From Paenibacillus wynnii (GTDB lineage: Bacteria > Bacillota > Bacilli > Paenibacillales > Paenibacillaceae), in NCBI RefSeq assembly GCF_030812855.1, contig NZ_JAUSTK010000010.1, forward strand, positions 1 through 64,000: a stretch of DNA of 64,000 nt, in the 5' to 3' direction. Under the pieces are notes generated by a model. That model saw nothing but the letters and a program-made list of their open reading frames with translations. It was not told the origin of the DNA and made no database searches. Position numbers and translations under genes: made by a program. Below, in pieces: positions 1 through 7,588 of this stretch (positions are counted from its first letter, which is position 1; each line of letters begins with the position of its first letter).

Positions 1-57
1 CTCTTTTTTTCAACTTCTTTTTCGAGCTCGGCATCAACATTTCTTGGCCGGAATAAG

Positions 58-86
58 AATATATCATGTATAGAAATCAATTGCAA
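58..86 (-). promoter_or_regulatory. Candidate sigma-A promoter firing off the left edge
   Basis: On the minus strand a -35 TTGCAA (81-86) and a -10 TATATT (58-63) are separated by 17 bp and point out of the window. The 57 bases beyond it carry no recognisable gene start. The AT-rich, A-tract-filled leader would suit a stable-RNA operon just outside, but that is only an inference. Confidence 0.4.
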
Positions 87-99
87 GCTTTTTTTGAAA

Positions 100-1302
100 T
101 TAATATTCCGTATCCATTAAGTCCATTACATCCCGCCTCATGGTTTGAGGGAATGCCTGTGTAGGTTTACCTAGTCGAAAAAACATCTGTATCGTACTGC
201 CCGCATTGGTATATCCACGATGTATATTACTATATTGTTCTTTCATCTCTGGATACTCCTCCAGCACCTGGCTTGGCGGCTGCATAACAAATCCTAATCG
301 GTGAGCATTCAATACCAACCTGCTATAAAGCATTCCACTCTTAACCTGTTCTATACGTGTATTACCTTTCGTAATGATCATCGAATACGCTGGCGTATGA
401 TTTATCGCTGTTTGAGTAGACTTCACAAAAATATCTGCTGTGGTCTTCTCGCTGTTAATAGAAGGAAGGATTGTTATAAGTCCTTGCATGATGTGTTTCA
501 TTACACCAGAGGTCCCTTGCCCTTCAAGAGAAAAACCGTAGCGATACTTATTCTTCTGGTATTCATTAGCTCGAAAGATGGCCGCCGATTCTTCATTGAT
601 TCGATGGATGCTCGATTCGATTATTGCTCCTTTTATAGCGTAGTTTCCCAGCTTCTCCATATTCTCTTTATCCTGATATATCTTCAATGTTAAATCATCT
701 TCGTTGTTGATACTTGCCAATTGACTGAGCTGTTCCTCAGTGAATGGGGTATTTTCATACGGGCCCCTATTTGTGTCTGGGGAAAATATGAAGCTATACA
801 GTGGACTGTGTTGTGGGGAAGTCTTCATTAGCGTTACTTTTGCCACTGGCTTTATACTCATATCTTCTATTAGGTTTTGTTCATCATAATTACCGTCAGG
901 GAAAAGTTCTAATACAGTCTTATACCCCAGCTCTCCCCCTGCCACCTGAACATATTCCAGAAAAGTGCCTTGGGAAATCATAGTTTGTCGAGCATAAGGG
1001 TCTACCTGCTTGGCTAGACGGTCGCTATCGGCATATAAATAGAAGACCCTAGAATCCTTCGTATCCAATCTGATCTTCCAGGGTTGCATGTTATGACCAT
1101 TCGCCGCTAATAACCCATGAGCTGCCAGACGTATCCTCGGATCATCAAATTGCTCTGAATATGTTCGCTCCCAGGGCTGCAAATATAACGGTTGTTTCAT
1201 AATCCCGCTTGAGGCAAATAAAACAACAAGAGTCAGAATCAATAACACAGCCAGCCCTGAAAGGATCATTAGAACAACCTTCTTTATCCCCCTCTTCTTC
1301 AT
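100..1302 (-). CDS. Membrane-anchored nitroreductase-like (Acg-type) protein
   Basis: 400 residues with one N-terminal transmembrane segment (about 9-31), then an extracytoplasmic domain. The stretch around residues 61-77, with HNMQPWKI, matches the FMN-contacting N-x-QPW motif of nitroreductase-fold proteins of the Acg family, and a second half-domain follows. FMN-dependent redox activity is the family expectation; the substrate is unknown. The ATG lies 2 bp after the stop of the TetR gene, whose last codons supply the ribosome binding site (AAAGGAG). The two genes are therefore translationally coupled, and this protein is probably the target output of that regulator. No terminator hairpin is visible downstream. 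Confidence 0.7.
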   Translation of the reverse strand: MKKRGIKKVVLMILSGLAVLLILTLVVLFASSGIMKQPLYLQPWERTYSEQFDDPRIRLAAHGLLAANGHNMQPWKIRLDTKDSRVFYLYADSDRLAKQVDPYARQTMISQGTFLEYVQVAGGELGYKTVLELFPDGNYDEQNLIEDMSIKPVAKVTLMKTSPQHSPLYSFIFSPDTNRGPYENTPFTEEQLSQLASINNEDDLTLKIYQDKENMEKLGNYAIKGAIIESSIHRINEESAAIFRANEYQKNKYRYGFSLEGQGTSGVMKHIMQGLITILPSINSEKTTADIFVKSTQTAINHTPAYSMIITKGNTRIEQVKSGMLYSRLVLNAHRLGFVMQPPSQVLEEYPEMKEQYSNIHRGYTNAGSTIQMFFRLGKPTQAFPQTMRRDVMDLMDTEY

Positions 1303-1304
1303 TG

Positions 1305-1967
1305 TTAATGTTCTCCTTTCTTCCGTTGTATAGAACTAATTAAAAGCTCAAATGCTTCAAATACTAATTGATCCGGTTTCCTTTCATGATAATTATTAAT
1401 GTATTCAGCCTTTTTCTTCGTTGTAGTGAAAACACCAATAATACAGGCCCATAAAATAAGAGTGGTATTTACCACATCCAACTCACTACGAATAACTCCT
1501 TGTTCAATCCCTTCAATTAAAGCGCCTGATAAAAACAGAGCCAACTTCTCCCCAAGGGCATAACACTCTTCGCGGGATTTATCGGGTATGCCATTTTTAA
1601 AATCCATTTCCCCATTCTCGTATCCAACTATAGCTGTAAAATAATCGGAATAATCATTACTAAATCTATATATGGCCCTGCCGATTTGTTTTATTTTGTC
1701 TAATGCATTCATTGGTTTGTTGTTACTCAGTTCATCTTCCAGCATCCCAATTAATAATCTGTATCCTCGAATCATGACTTCAAAGTAGATTTGCTCCTTA
1801 CTATTAAAATAAACATACACCGTTCTTTTGCTGAACTCGGCTTCCTTAGCCACATTATTCATAGTAGCGGCAGTATACCCATCTCTGAAGAACACCCTTT
1901 CGGCTGCATCAACAATGTCATTTCTGCGAATTTCCTTTTCCTTCTCTTTCCGGTCATCAAATCCCAC
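1305..1967 (-). CDS. TetR/AcrR family transcriptional regulator
   Basis: About 220 residues from a GTG at 1967. An AAAGGTG ribosome binding site lies about 10 bases upstream, and homology begins just after (DDRKEKEKE, then the helix-turn-helix). The open frame runs further upstream to 2141, but that part looks like leader DNA and contains the likely promoter. The N-terminal HTH reads ERVFFRDGYTAATMNNVAKEAEFSKRTVYVYF, quoted here in sense only: it is the classic TetR arrangement of helix, turn and recognition helix ending in TVYVYF. The C-terminal ligand domain is divergent. It sits directly upstream of the nitroreductase-like gene and probably represses that pair. Confidence 0.8.
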   Translation of the reverse strand: MGFDDRKEKEKEIRRNDIVDAAERVFFRDGYTAATMNNVAKEAEFSKRTVYVYFNSKEQIYFEVMIRGYRLLIGMLEDELSNNKPMNALDKIKQIGRAIYRFSNDYSDYFTAIVGYENGEMDFKNGIPDKSREECYALGEKLALFLSGALIEGIEQGVIRSELDVVNTTLILWACIIGVFTTTKKKAEYINNYHERKPDQLVFEAFELLISSIQRKKGEH

Positions 1968-1993
1968 TAAAAACCACACCTTTCTTTTAAAAA

Positions 1994-2007
1994 TGCACAG
2001 TGGTGCA
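1994..2007. promoter_or_regulatory. Palindrome TGCAC-AGTG-GTGCA, candidate TetR operator
   Basis: A 5-4-5 inverted repeat sits between the likely promoter (-10 at 2038-2043) and the GTG start of the TetR gene at 1967. Position and symmetry fit an autoregulatory operator for the adjacent TetR protein. Recognition is not shown by the sequence. Confidence 0.4.
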
Positions 2008-2037
2008 ATAAAGTATACTAACGGTTTACTTAACAGC

Positions 2038-2066
2038 ATTGTATTGCCAATTCCATCCACAGTCAA
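2038..2066 (-). promoter_or_regulatory. Sigma-A promoter of the TetR/nitroreductase operon
   Basis: Minus-strand -35 TTGACT (2061-2066), 17 bp spacer, -10 TACAAT (2038-2043); five of six bases match consensus in each box. It lies inside the long open frame upstream of the GTG at 1967, which supports the shorter TetR start. Confidence 0.55.
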
Positions 2067-2086
2067 TACTTTTTCTACTACAGAAG

Positions 2087-2776
2087 TCAATTTAATTGAG
2101 CGAGAAGAGTCCTTAATTCTTCTTTCGTAAGGTTTCTCCACTCACCTTGTTCTAAATCACCTTTTGTAATATTCATTATTCGAATACGCTCCAGCCTTGT
2201 CACTCTATACCCGAGAGCTTTGCACATTCTGCGTATCTGAAGGTTAAGTCCTTGGGTCAGGATAATCCGGAACTCATATTTACTTAAGGAAGTTACTTCG
2301 CACGGCTTAGTCGTTACTCCAAGGATGTCAACACCACCAGCCATAGCTCGCAGGAATTCCTCAGTTACTGGTTTGTCTACGGTTACCCAATACTCCTTTT
2401 CATGACCATTCTCCGAACGCATCATTTTATTAACGATATCTCCTTCATTAGTAAGTAAAATGAGCCCTTCAGAATCCTTATCCAATCTTCCGACAGCAAA
2501 TATCCGAGAAGGGTGGTTCACAAAATCAATAATGTTACCCTTGACCTGTCTGGCCGCTGTACAAACAATACCTACTGGCTTATTCAAAACAATATAAACG
2601 GCTTCCCCTTTACTTGGAATGGTTTTGCCATCGATAAGCACGATATCCTCTTGCTCGACTTCAGCATCGCCTTTACAAACCTCTCCATTAATCGTAATTC
2701 TTCCGGCTTGAAGTAATCGGTTGGTTTCTCTTCTAGAGCAATACCCTGTATCGCTTATATATTTATTGATTCTCAT
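2087..2776 (-). CDS. rluF: 23S rRNA pseudouridine synthase, RluF/RsuA family
   Basis: 229 residues. An N-terminal S4 RNA-binding domain (residues 1-50, INKYISDTGYCSRRE) is followed by a RsuA/RluB-type catalytic domain. The catalytic aspartate is in GRLDKDSEGLILLTNEGD (about residues 96-113), and the LNLQIRRMC segment near 175-185 is typical of the RluF branch. It isomerises uridine to pseudouridine in 23S rRNA. The length fits the family. It appears to be a single-gene unit with its stop upstream of the TetR promoter. Confidence 0.85.
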   Translation of the reverse strand: MRINKYISDTGYCSRRETNRLLQAGRITINGEVCKGDAEVEQEDIVLIDGKTIPSKGEAVYIVLNKPVGIVCTAARQVKGNIIDFVNHPSRIFAVGRLDKDSEGLILLTNEGDIVNKMMRSENGHEKEYWVTVDKPVTEEFLRAMAGGVDILGVTTKPCEVTSLSKYEFRIILTQGLNLQIRRMCKALGYRVTRLERIRIMNITKGDLEQGEWRNLTKEELRTLLAQLN

Positions 2777-2842
2777 TATGAACCTACTTTCTTTTCACAT
2801 GACTTTTATCCCTTAATTCGGCATAGGATTCGACACATGATT

Positions 2843-2872
2843 TTGCAGAGGAATGGTTAAATTAACTACAAT
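2843..2872 (+). promoter_or_regulatory. Promoter of the DUF4023 small gene
   Basis: -35 TTGCAG (2843-2848), 18 bp spacer, -10 TACAAT (2867-2872), 27 bases before the ATG at 2899. Confidence 0.45.
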
Positions 2873-2898
2873 GATTATAACCTTAGGAGGATAAATAA

Positions 2899-3027
2899 AT
2901 GGACAATACCCATGAATTTGTAGAGAAATTGCACGATACTCAAAAGAAAGCGGAGAAGAACAAAAAACACGGCAAAGGAACTCCAAATGAAAATTTACCT
3001 ACTAAGCAGCACGGCACAAATAAATAG
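2899..3027 (+). CDS. Small DUF4023-type protein (42 aa)
   Basis: A 42-residue open frame with a strong TAGGAGG site 8 bases before the ATG. The sequence is highly polar: MDNTHEFVEKLHDTQKKAE, then a Lys/Asn/Gly/His-rich tail ending LPTKQHGTNK. This matches my memory of the DUF4023 family of tiny Bacillus/Paenibacillus proteins of unknown role. It has no membrane segment or signal peptide. It has its own promoter and a terminator shared with the convergent gene at 3098. Function unknown. Confidence 0.75.
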   Translation: MDNTHEFVEKLHDTQKKAEKNKKHGKGTPNENLPTKQHGTNK

Positions 3028-3049
3028 AATTATCCTATAAAAATCAAAC

Positions 3050-3080
3050 AACCCGCCTAATCCGAATGGATTGACGGGTT
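3050..3080. terminator. Bidirectional terminator hairpin
   Basis: Arms AACCCG (3050-3055) and CGGGTT (3075-3080) with an inner AATCC/GGATT pairing. It lies between the small gene on the plus strand and the convergent minus-strand gene at 3098. Confidence 0.7.
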
Positions 3081-3097
3081 TGTTAGATATTCTTTGT

Positions 3098-3802
3098 TTA
3101 TTGAATCAATTTAGCTACACTTATAGCGACTTTCTCGATCTGTGCTTTGTTCAGAGCCTTATCAGGTGAACTAATTGTTACCGTCCGGTTATCCAGGCTA
3201 AAGCCTAACATAAGGTTATCCGCAGAAGGGCTGTACCACTTCGCTTTCGTTCCATTGGACAACTGCACCTCTTGGCTGTCATAGCCGGTGGAATAATCTC
3301 TTGGTGAGATTACTACTCTCATGTGATCGAACAAGAAGCTCACACCGTCATCGGATGCAACCACTTTCTGGAAGGCATCCCCCTTAACCATTTGAATCGG
3401 AGCATATGCCGTTTCAAACCCCTGGAAACCTCCGAATGCTGTGAGTATAGCTTGTTTTTGTGCTGCATTATACTCTATTGCTTCCAGATTACTAGTAGAG
3501 CCAGTATTTGTACCAGTTCCAATTACTACTTGATGGGTCGCGGCATTATAGTTTACAGGAACCTTCAGAACATCGGCTAAGGCACGAACTGGCAGGTAGG
3601 TTGTATCCCGGTAGGTAATAGGCGACAATGTATTCCCTTTATTATCAACTGGAGTGTAGGCAGAACCGTTAACTGTGAACCCGATGCTATGATTCAGGAA
3701 GGCACTTATTTTTTCCATACTAGTTCCTGCATATACACCCGCCGATCCTGTTACCGCCATCCCAAACACCATTGTTGCTATGATCATCTTCTTGCTTTTC
3801 AT
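3098..3802 (-). CDS. Secreted copper amine oxidase N-terminal (stalk) domain protein
   Basis: 234 residues. A signal peptide (about 1-26, ending AGVYAG) is followed by a stalk domain of the copper-amine-oxidase-N type (about 35-95; LPVRALADVLKVPVNYNAATHQVVI is the typical core), and then a C-terminal region of about 110 residues with no family I recognise. Such stalk domains are very common in secreted Paenibacillus proteins and are not evidence of oxidase activity. A GAGGAG site lies 10 bases before the ATG. It is probably an envelope-associated protein of unknown role. Confidence 0.75.
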   Translation of the reverse strand: MKSKKMIIATMVFGMAVTGSAGVYAGTSMEKISAFLNHSIGFTVNGSAYTPVDNKGNTLSPITYRDTTYLPVRALADVLKVPVNYNAATHQVVIGTGTNTGSTSNLEAIEYNAAQKQAILTAFGGFQGFETAYAPIQMVKGDAFQKVVASDDGVSFLFDHMRVVISPRDYSTGYDSQEVQLSNGTKAKWYSPSADNLMLGFSLDNRTVTISSPDKALNKAQIEKVAISVAKLIQ

Positions 3803-4021
3803 TTAGATCGTCTCCTCGTATTTGTAATCTATCTCCCTTACTGCTTAATTCAATTTAACCATTAAGTCGTTTCCAACTTGTATCCACTATGTAAATAAGT
3901 CCGCATCCCTCTATAATCCACAATCTGTAAAATATTGCGTATCATAAGGGTCATTTGATGCTTATGTAAGAGCCTTTCCGAGACCTCATCTGTTAACTTT
4001 ACAAAAAATAGTCAAAGTTAG

Positions 4022-4051
4022 TTGACAATGTTTTGAAGGGAATGGTACTTT
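4022..4051 (+). promoter_or_regulatory. Promoter of the lasso peptide operon
   Basis: Consensus -35 TTGACA (4022-4027), 18 bp spacer, and an extended -10 TGG-TACTTT (hexamer at 4046-4051). The predicted start at about 4058 falls at the left edge of the palindromic operator, so a bound repressor would block escape of RNA polymerase. Confidence 0.6.
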
Positions 4052-4058
4052 ATAGTTA

Positions 4059-4086
4059 CAACATGTTCTTTATAAAGAACATGTTG
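4059..4086. promoter_or_regulatory. Perfect 28-bp palindrome, SinR-type operator (lasso operon)
   Basis: Every base from 4059 to 4086 pairs with its mirror. The core 4065-4080 is GTTCTTT-AT-AAAGAAC, two copies of the B. subtilis SinR heptamer GTTCTYT in the 7-2-7 inverted arrangement. It covers roughly +1 to +28 of the predicted lasso transcript. The cognate regulator is probably the SinR homologue at 9907. Confidence 0.7.
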
Positions 4087-4169
4087 AGCTGAATATTGAT
4101 TTTCTTTAGAGATAACAGTCTCACTACAGGAAAAAATGTACTCATTTAAAGAACGCTTGGGGGATTAGG

Positions 4170-6104
4170 ATGAGCGCAATTGCCGGTATATACCACCTGC
4201 AGCACGGTAGCATAGATTCCGAACAAGGTCCTCTTATGATGAAAACATTGCAGAAGTATCCTGCAGACCGGGTGCTTACCTGGCAGGATAGAGATGTATT
4301 CTTCGGATGCCATGCACAATGGATTACACCTGAATCCATCCACGAAGTATTGCCCTATTACGACGTAGAGAGAGGACTGGCTATTACTTCAGACGCGATT
4401 ATCGATAATCGCACAGAGCTATTCGAGATGCTGCAAGTACCCAAGTCAGACCAACTTTCTATACCCGACAGTCTTTTAATCCTTCTAGCCTATGAAAAAT
4501 GGGGTAATGAAGCCCCTTCCTATTTAGTAGGAGATTTCGCTTTTATGATTTGGGATGAGAAGAGACGCTCCTTATTCGGGGCACGAGACTTTTCAGGCAG
4601 CCGCACCCTTTATTTCCATCGTACCGCCCAGTTATTTGCCTTTAGCACCATTATTGCTCCTTTGTTTTCTCTAGTAGGAGTAAATAAGGTCATCAATGAG
4701 CAATGGGCATCTGAATTTTTAACCATTCCTATTTCAACCGATGCTATAGATTCTTTTTCCACCATATATAAAGGAATTGAACAACTGGCCCCTTCCCATT
4801 CGATTACCATATTAGACGGACGCGTAAGCTTCTCTAGATATTGCAGATTATATCCACAACCTAAGCTTCGGCTGAAGTCGAATGGTGAATATGAGGAGGC
4901 CTTCCGAGAAGTGTTCGGGAGAGCGGTCTCCGACCGATTAAGGACTCACCATGAAGTGGGAGCACATCTAAGCGGAGGTCTTGATTCCGGCTCCGTGGTT
5001 AGCTTTGCAGCTGGGCTTCTTCGTGGGAAGAATAAGCCATTACATACGTTCAGCTCCTATCCTGTAGATGGATTCGTGGATTTCAACTTACCACGACGCT
5101 TTGCGGATGAAAGACCCTATATACAATCAACGATCGATCATGTAGGGAATATCGAACCGAACTTCTTGAATTTCCCAGAAATGAATCCCTATTCGGAAAT
5201 TGATGATTGGCTGGATACTCTTGAAATGCCCTATAAATTCTTCGAGAATTCATATTGGCTTAAGGGGATCTATGATAAAGCCAGTGCCAAGGGCGTGGGT
5301 ATTCTGCTCAGCGGCCAGAGAGGCAATTGGACGATTTCATGGGGACCTGCACTGGATTACCAAGCTAGACTGATTAAGCAGTTCAGTTGGGTTCGCTTTT
5401 TTTGGGAGAATAGACGTTATACACAAACCACCTACGCCAACAAAAAGCAGGTTCTTCAAATTGTAGGAACAAAGGTCTTCCCTCCTCTGGCTCGATTTAT
5501 CGCTCCAGATAAAGAAGAACCATTCCCCGTGCTTATCAACTCAGATTTCGCTAGAACAACGAATGTACACGATCGACTGCGTTCCTCCGGAATTGAGAAT
5601 TGGGGTTCTGGTTTGGATGCTTATGACATCCGAAAAGATCAATTCAATCAATTATATTTTTGGAACATCAATGGAACGATCAGCACCAAGCTTTCGCTGA
5701 AATACCGTATTTGGGATAGAGATGCAACTAATGATTTACGTGTTATCCGCTTCTGCTTGTCTGTACCGGAGAATCAATATGTCCAGGAGGGTGTGGACCG
5801 TTCTCTGATCCGCAGAGCAATGATCGGGCTATTGCCGGACAAGATTCGCCTAAACCGAAAAACCCGAGGAGTTCAGGGAGCTGACGGGGTTCATCGAATG
5901 CTTCCTAACTGGAATTTGTTCGTTAGTGAAGCGCAGGCCATGATAAAAGATATACGCATTGCCCCCTATCTGAATACTGCCGTTCTGAATGAATGCCTTA
6001 ACAGAATCCGTACTTCTACCAATCCCGCGATCGTTGACGGTTTCGACTTCCGCATTCTCATGCGTGGGTTAATCTTCTATCGTTTTATCCAGAGATTATC
6101 ATAA
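4170..6104 (+). CDS. Lasso peptide macrolactam synthetase (asparagine synthase-like, C protein)
   Basis: 644 residues, asparagine-synthetase-B fold. The N-terminal glutaminase-like domain (MSAIAGIYHLQ...) has Ser instead of the catalytic Cys at position 2, as expected when glutamine hydrolysis is not needed. The ATP-pyrophosphatase domain has the PP-loop SGGLDSGS near residues 267-274. In lasso systems this enzyme adenylates the acidic ring residue and closes the ring onto the N-terminal amine. It is the first gene of the operon, 30 bp before the precursor gene. A GGGGG site precedes the ATG. Length and partners make a primary-metabolism AsnB unlikely. Confidence 0.9.
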   Translation: MSAIAGIYHLQHGSIDSEQGPLMMKTLQKYPADRVLTWQDRDVFFGCHAQWITPESIHEVLPYYDVERGLAITSDAIIDNRTELFEMLQVPKSDQLSIPDSLLILLAYEKWGNEAPSYLVGDFAFMIWDEKRRSLFGARDFSGSRTLYFHRTAQLFAFSTIIAPLFSLVGVNKVINEQWASEFLTIPISTDAIDSFSTIYKGIEQLAPSHSITILDGRVSFSRYCRLYPQPKLRLKSNGEYEEAFREVFGRAVSDRLRTHHEVGAHLSGGLDSGSVVSFAAGLLRGKNKPLHTFSSYPVDGFVDFNLPRRFADERPYIQSTIDHVGNIEPNFLNFPEMNPYSEIDDWLDTLEMPYKFFENSYWLKGIYDKASAKGVGILLSGQRGNWTISWGPALDYQARLIKQFSWVRFFWENRRYTQTTYANKKQVLQIVGTKVFPPLARFIAPDKEEPFPVLINSDFARTTNVHDRLRSSGIENWGSGLDAYDIRKDQFNQLYFWNINGTISTKLSLKYRIWDRDATNDLRVIRFCLSVPENQYVQEGVDRSLIRRAMIGLLPDKIRLNRKTRGVQGADGVHRMLPNWNLFVSEAQAMIKDIRIAPYLNTAVLNECLNRIRTSTNPAIVDGFDFRILMRGLIFYRFIQRLS

Positions 6105-6134
6105 TTACCGAATGAATTGAGGGGAGGTGATATT

Positions 6135-6260
6135 ATGAAAAAAGAATACAGCAAACCTTCTTTGGAAGTCCTTGACGTAAATATGACTTTGGCAGGACCC
6201 GGTATAAAAAAGCCTGATGCTGTTCAAGCGGATCCTACCGAGATTGTTCATTACTCCTAG
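6135..6260 (+). CDS. Lasso peptide precursor, paeninodin-type (A protein, 41 aa)
   Basis: A 41-residue frame behind a near-perfect ribosome binding site (GGGGAGGTGAT, 4 bases before ATG). The leader MKKEYSKPSLEVLDVNMTL (1-19) has the Y-x-x-P-x-L recognition motif (Y5, P8, L10) and Thr at the conserved penultimate position. The core starts at Ala20: AGPGIKKPD (20-28) puts Asp at core position 9, the ring-closing acid, and the tail is AVQADPTEIVHYS (29-41). The pattern AGPG-x3-PDA-x-Q-x-DP...VHY...S follows paeninodin, whose C-terminal Ser is phosphorylated. Here Ser41 is the last residue and the ring has IKK in place of TST. Expected ring: Ala1-Asp9. Confidence 0.93.
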   Translation: MKKEYSKPSLEVLDVNMTLAGPGIKKPDAVQADPTEIVHYS

Positions 6261-6276
6261 AATTCTGTTATAATCG

Positions 6277-6305
6277 CCCCTTATATCCTTACAAGGATAT
6301 AAGGG
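6277..6305 (+). terminator. Intra-operon hairpin after the precursor gene
   Basis: A 13-base inverted repeat, CCCTTATATCCTT (6278-6290) and AAGGATATAAGGG (6293-6305), gives a 12-bp stem with a tetraloop, followed by a short T-containing stretch without a real U-run. It lies between precursor and kinase genes. The likely role is partial attenuation or protection of precursor mRNA so that the peptide exceeds its enzymes. Confidence 0.6.
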
Positions 6306-6359
6306 TATCTTTAAATAGCACGCTATTACGGCGAAATTAGATACTATGGAGTGAGGTTC

Positions 6360-7286
6360 ATGACAAATATGACTCAACATCTCGCATACAAGGCCTTTGG
6401 TCTGAACATAGAAAGTGAATTCCCCTTACCTGAGCTGCCTTATATGGATAGTCCAGCAGTTTTGGGAAATATAACTGTGATCAGAGAAGACCTATCGCAG
6501 CGATGGAAGGCCATTCCGAAGCTAAATTCCTACTTAAGTGTGTCGGATAACGAGGTAATGTTCCAAGTTGCAGATGTCGCTATTTTCAGTATACGGGGCG
6601 GCAACACTATCACTGTTTCTCCCTTTGTTACTACTGATGAAGACTGTATTCGCCTATATATATTGGGAAGCTGCATGGGCATCCTCCTGATGCAAAGAAA
6701 TGTCCTTCCACTTCACGGAAGCGCAATTGTAATTCAAAATAAAGCCTACGCATTAGTAGGCCACTCGGGTGCAGGCAAATCTACACTCGCTTCTTATCTT
6801 ATGGAACAGGGCTACCGCTTGATCAGTGATGATGTTATTCCAATTAAACTGACAGATAGCACTCCTCTAGCCATACCAGGATATCCACAACAAAAGTTAT
6901 GGGAGCAGAGTCTGCAGTACTTGGGACGCCAATCATCAGATTACCTGCCTCTATTTAAAAGAGAAACCAAATTCGCCGTGCCGGTGCATGATCAATTTCA
7001 TTCAGAGCCACTGCAGCTTGCTGGTCTATTTGAACTCGTAGTCAAATCAGAAGGTTCTGTAACGATCGAACCGATCCAAGGAATGGAGCGGTTTCATACG
7101 TTATTTAATCATACCTACCAAAATCTCATGATAGACCGTATGGGCCTCAGACAGTGGCATTTCAGCATGCTTGCCCAATTCGTCAATCAGTTGCCTATGC
7201 ATCAATTAAGCAGGCCAGCAGAAGGCTTCAGCAGTTCCGAACTAACATCACTTCTATTAGAAGCAATCACTGAAGGAGGAGATTAA
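6360..7286 (+). CDS. Lasso peptide kinase, HPr kinase/phosphorylase-like (K protein)
   Basis: 308 residues from ATG 6360 (GGAGTGAGG ahead; a GTG at 6351 is a less likely start). The C-terminal half resembles HPr kinase: LHGSAIVI, then Walker A GHSGAGKST (about 134-142), then the Asp pair in YRLISDDVIPI (about 150-160). In the paeninodin and related clusters this enzyme phosphorylates the side-chain hydroxyl of the C-terminal Ser of the precursor. The precursor here ends in Ser, so the activity is well supported. It ends 2 bp before the RRE gene. Confidence 0.88.
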   Translation: MTNMTQHLAYKAFGLNIESEFPLPELPYMDSPAVLGNITVIREDLSQRWKAIPKLNSYLSVSDNEVMFQVADVAIFSIRGGNTITVSPFVTTDEDCIRLYILGSCMGILLMQRNVLPLHGSAIVIQNKAYALVGHSGAGKSTLASYLMEQGYRLISDDVIPIKLTDSTPLAIPGYPQQKLWEQSLQYLGRQSSDYLPLFKRETKFAVPVHDQFHSEPLQLAGLFELVVKSEGSVTIEPIQGMERFHTLFNHTYQNLMIDRMGLRQWHFSMLAQFVNQLPMHQLSRPAEGFSSSELTSLLLEAITEGGD

Positions 7287-7288
7287 CG

Positions 7289-7588
7289 ATGAGTAAAGTG
7301 AGCACATTATCCGTCAATGACGTCCTCGTTCAATGCGAAGGAAATATTGTAAGTGACATGGATGGCGAAAAGGTCATGCTAAGTATCGAAAAAGGAAAAT
7401 ATTACAATCTTGGCGAAGTAGGCGGGGCTATCTGGGAGACGTTGAGCACTCCTCTATCTGTTAAGGACATTATCTATAAGATCCAAACAGCCTACGAAGT
7501 TGAAGCCGACATTTGCGAGCAGGATGTCATTCCTTTTCTGCAGCATCTTATAGAAGAAGAACTTATCCGATTTACCCATGCAGGATGA
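7289..7588 (+). CDS. PqqD-like RiPP recognition element (B1 protein)
   Basis: 99 residues of winged-helix PqqD type. The hallmark is the GEKVMLSIEKGKYYNLGEVGGAIWE region (about 27-51; cited for orientation), followed by two helices. B1 binds the leader through the Y-x-x-P-x-L motif and presents it to the B2 protease. It lies 2 bp after the kinase and overlaps the B2 gene by 4 bases (ATGA), the usual sign of a stoichiometric pair. Confidence 0.9.
   Translation: MSKVSTLSVNDVLVQCEGNIVSDMDGEKVMLSIEKGKYYNLGEVGGAIWETLSTPLSVKDIIYKIQTAYEVEADICEQDVIPFLQHLIEEELIRFTHAG

Larger units (their letters stand above)
3803..4169. other. Gene-free control region ahead of the lasso operon
   Basis: 367 bp between divergent genes. 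The right half carries the lasso promoter, a long palindrome and two extra operator half-sites: GTACTTT at 4045-4051, overlapping the -10, and AAAGAAC at 4148-4154, just before the ribosome binding site. The left half holds only the leader of the minus-strand stalk protein, with no convincing promoter boxes. Confidence 0.6.

Noticed and set aside
301..983. Plus-strand open frames opposite the nitroreductase-like gene
   Set aside because: No ribosome sites or protein-like composition; they are complements of a well-supported gene.
7513..7584. N-terminal extension of the lasso leader peptidase
   Set aside because: It is RRE-gene sequence read in another frame; the ATGA overlap at 7585 gives the natural start.
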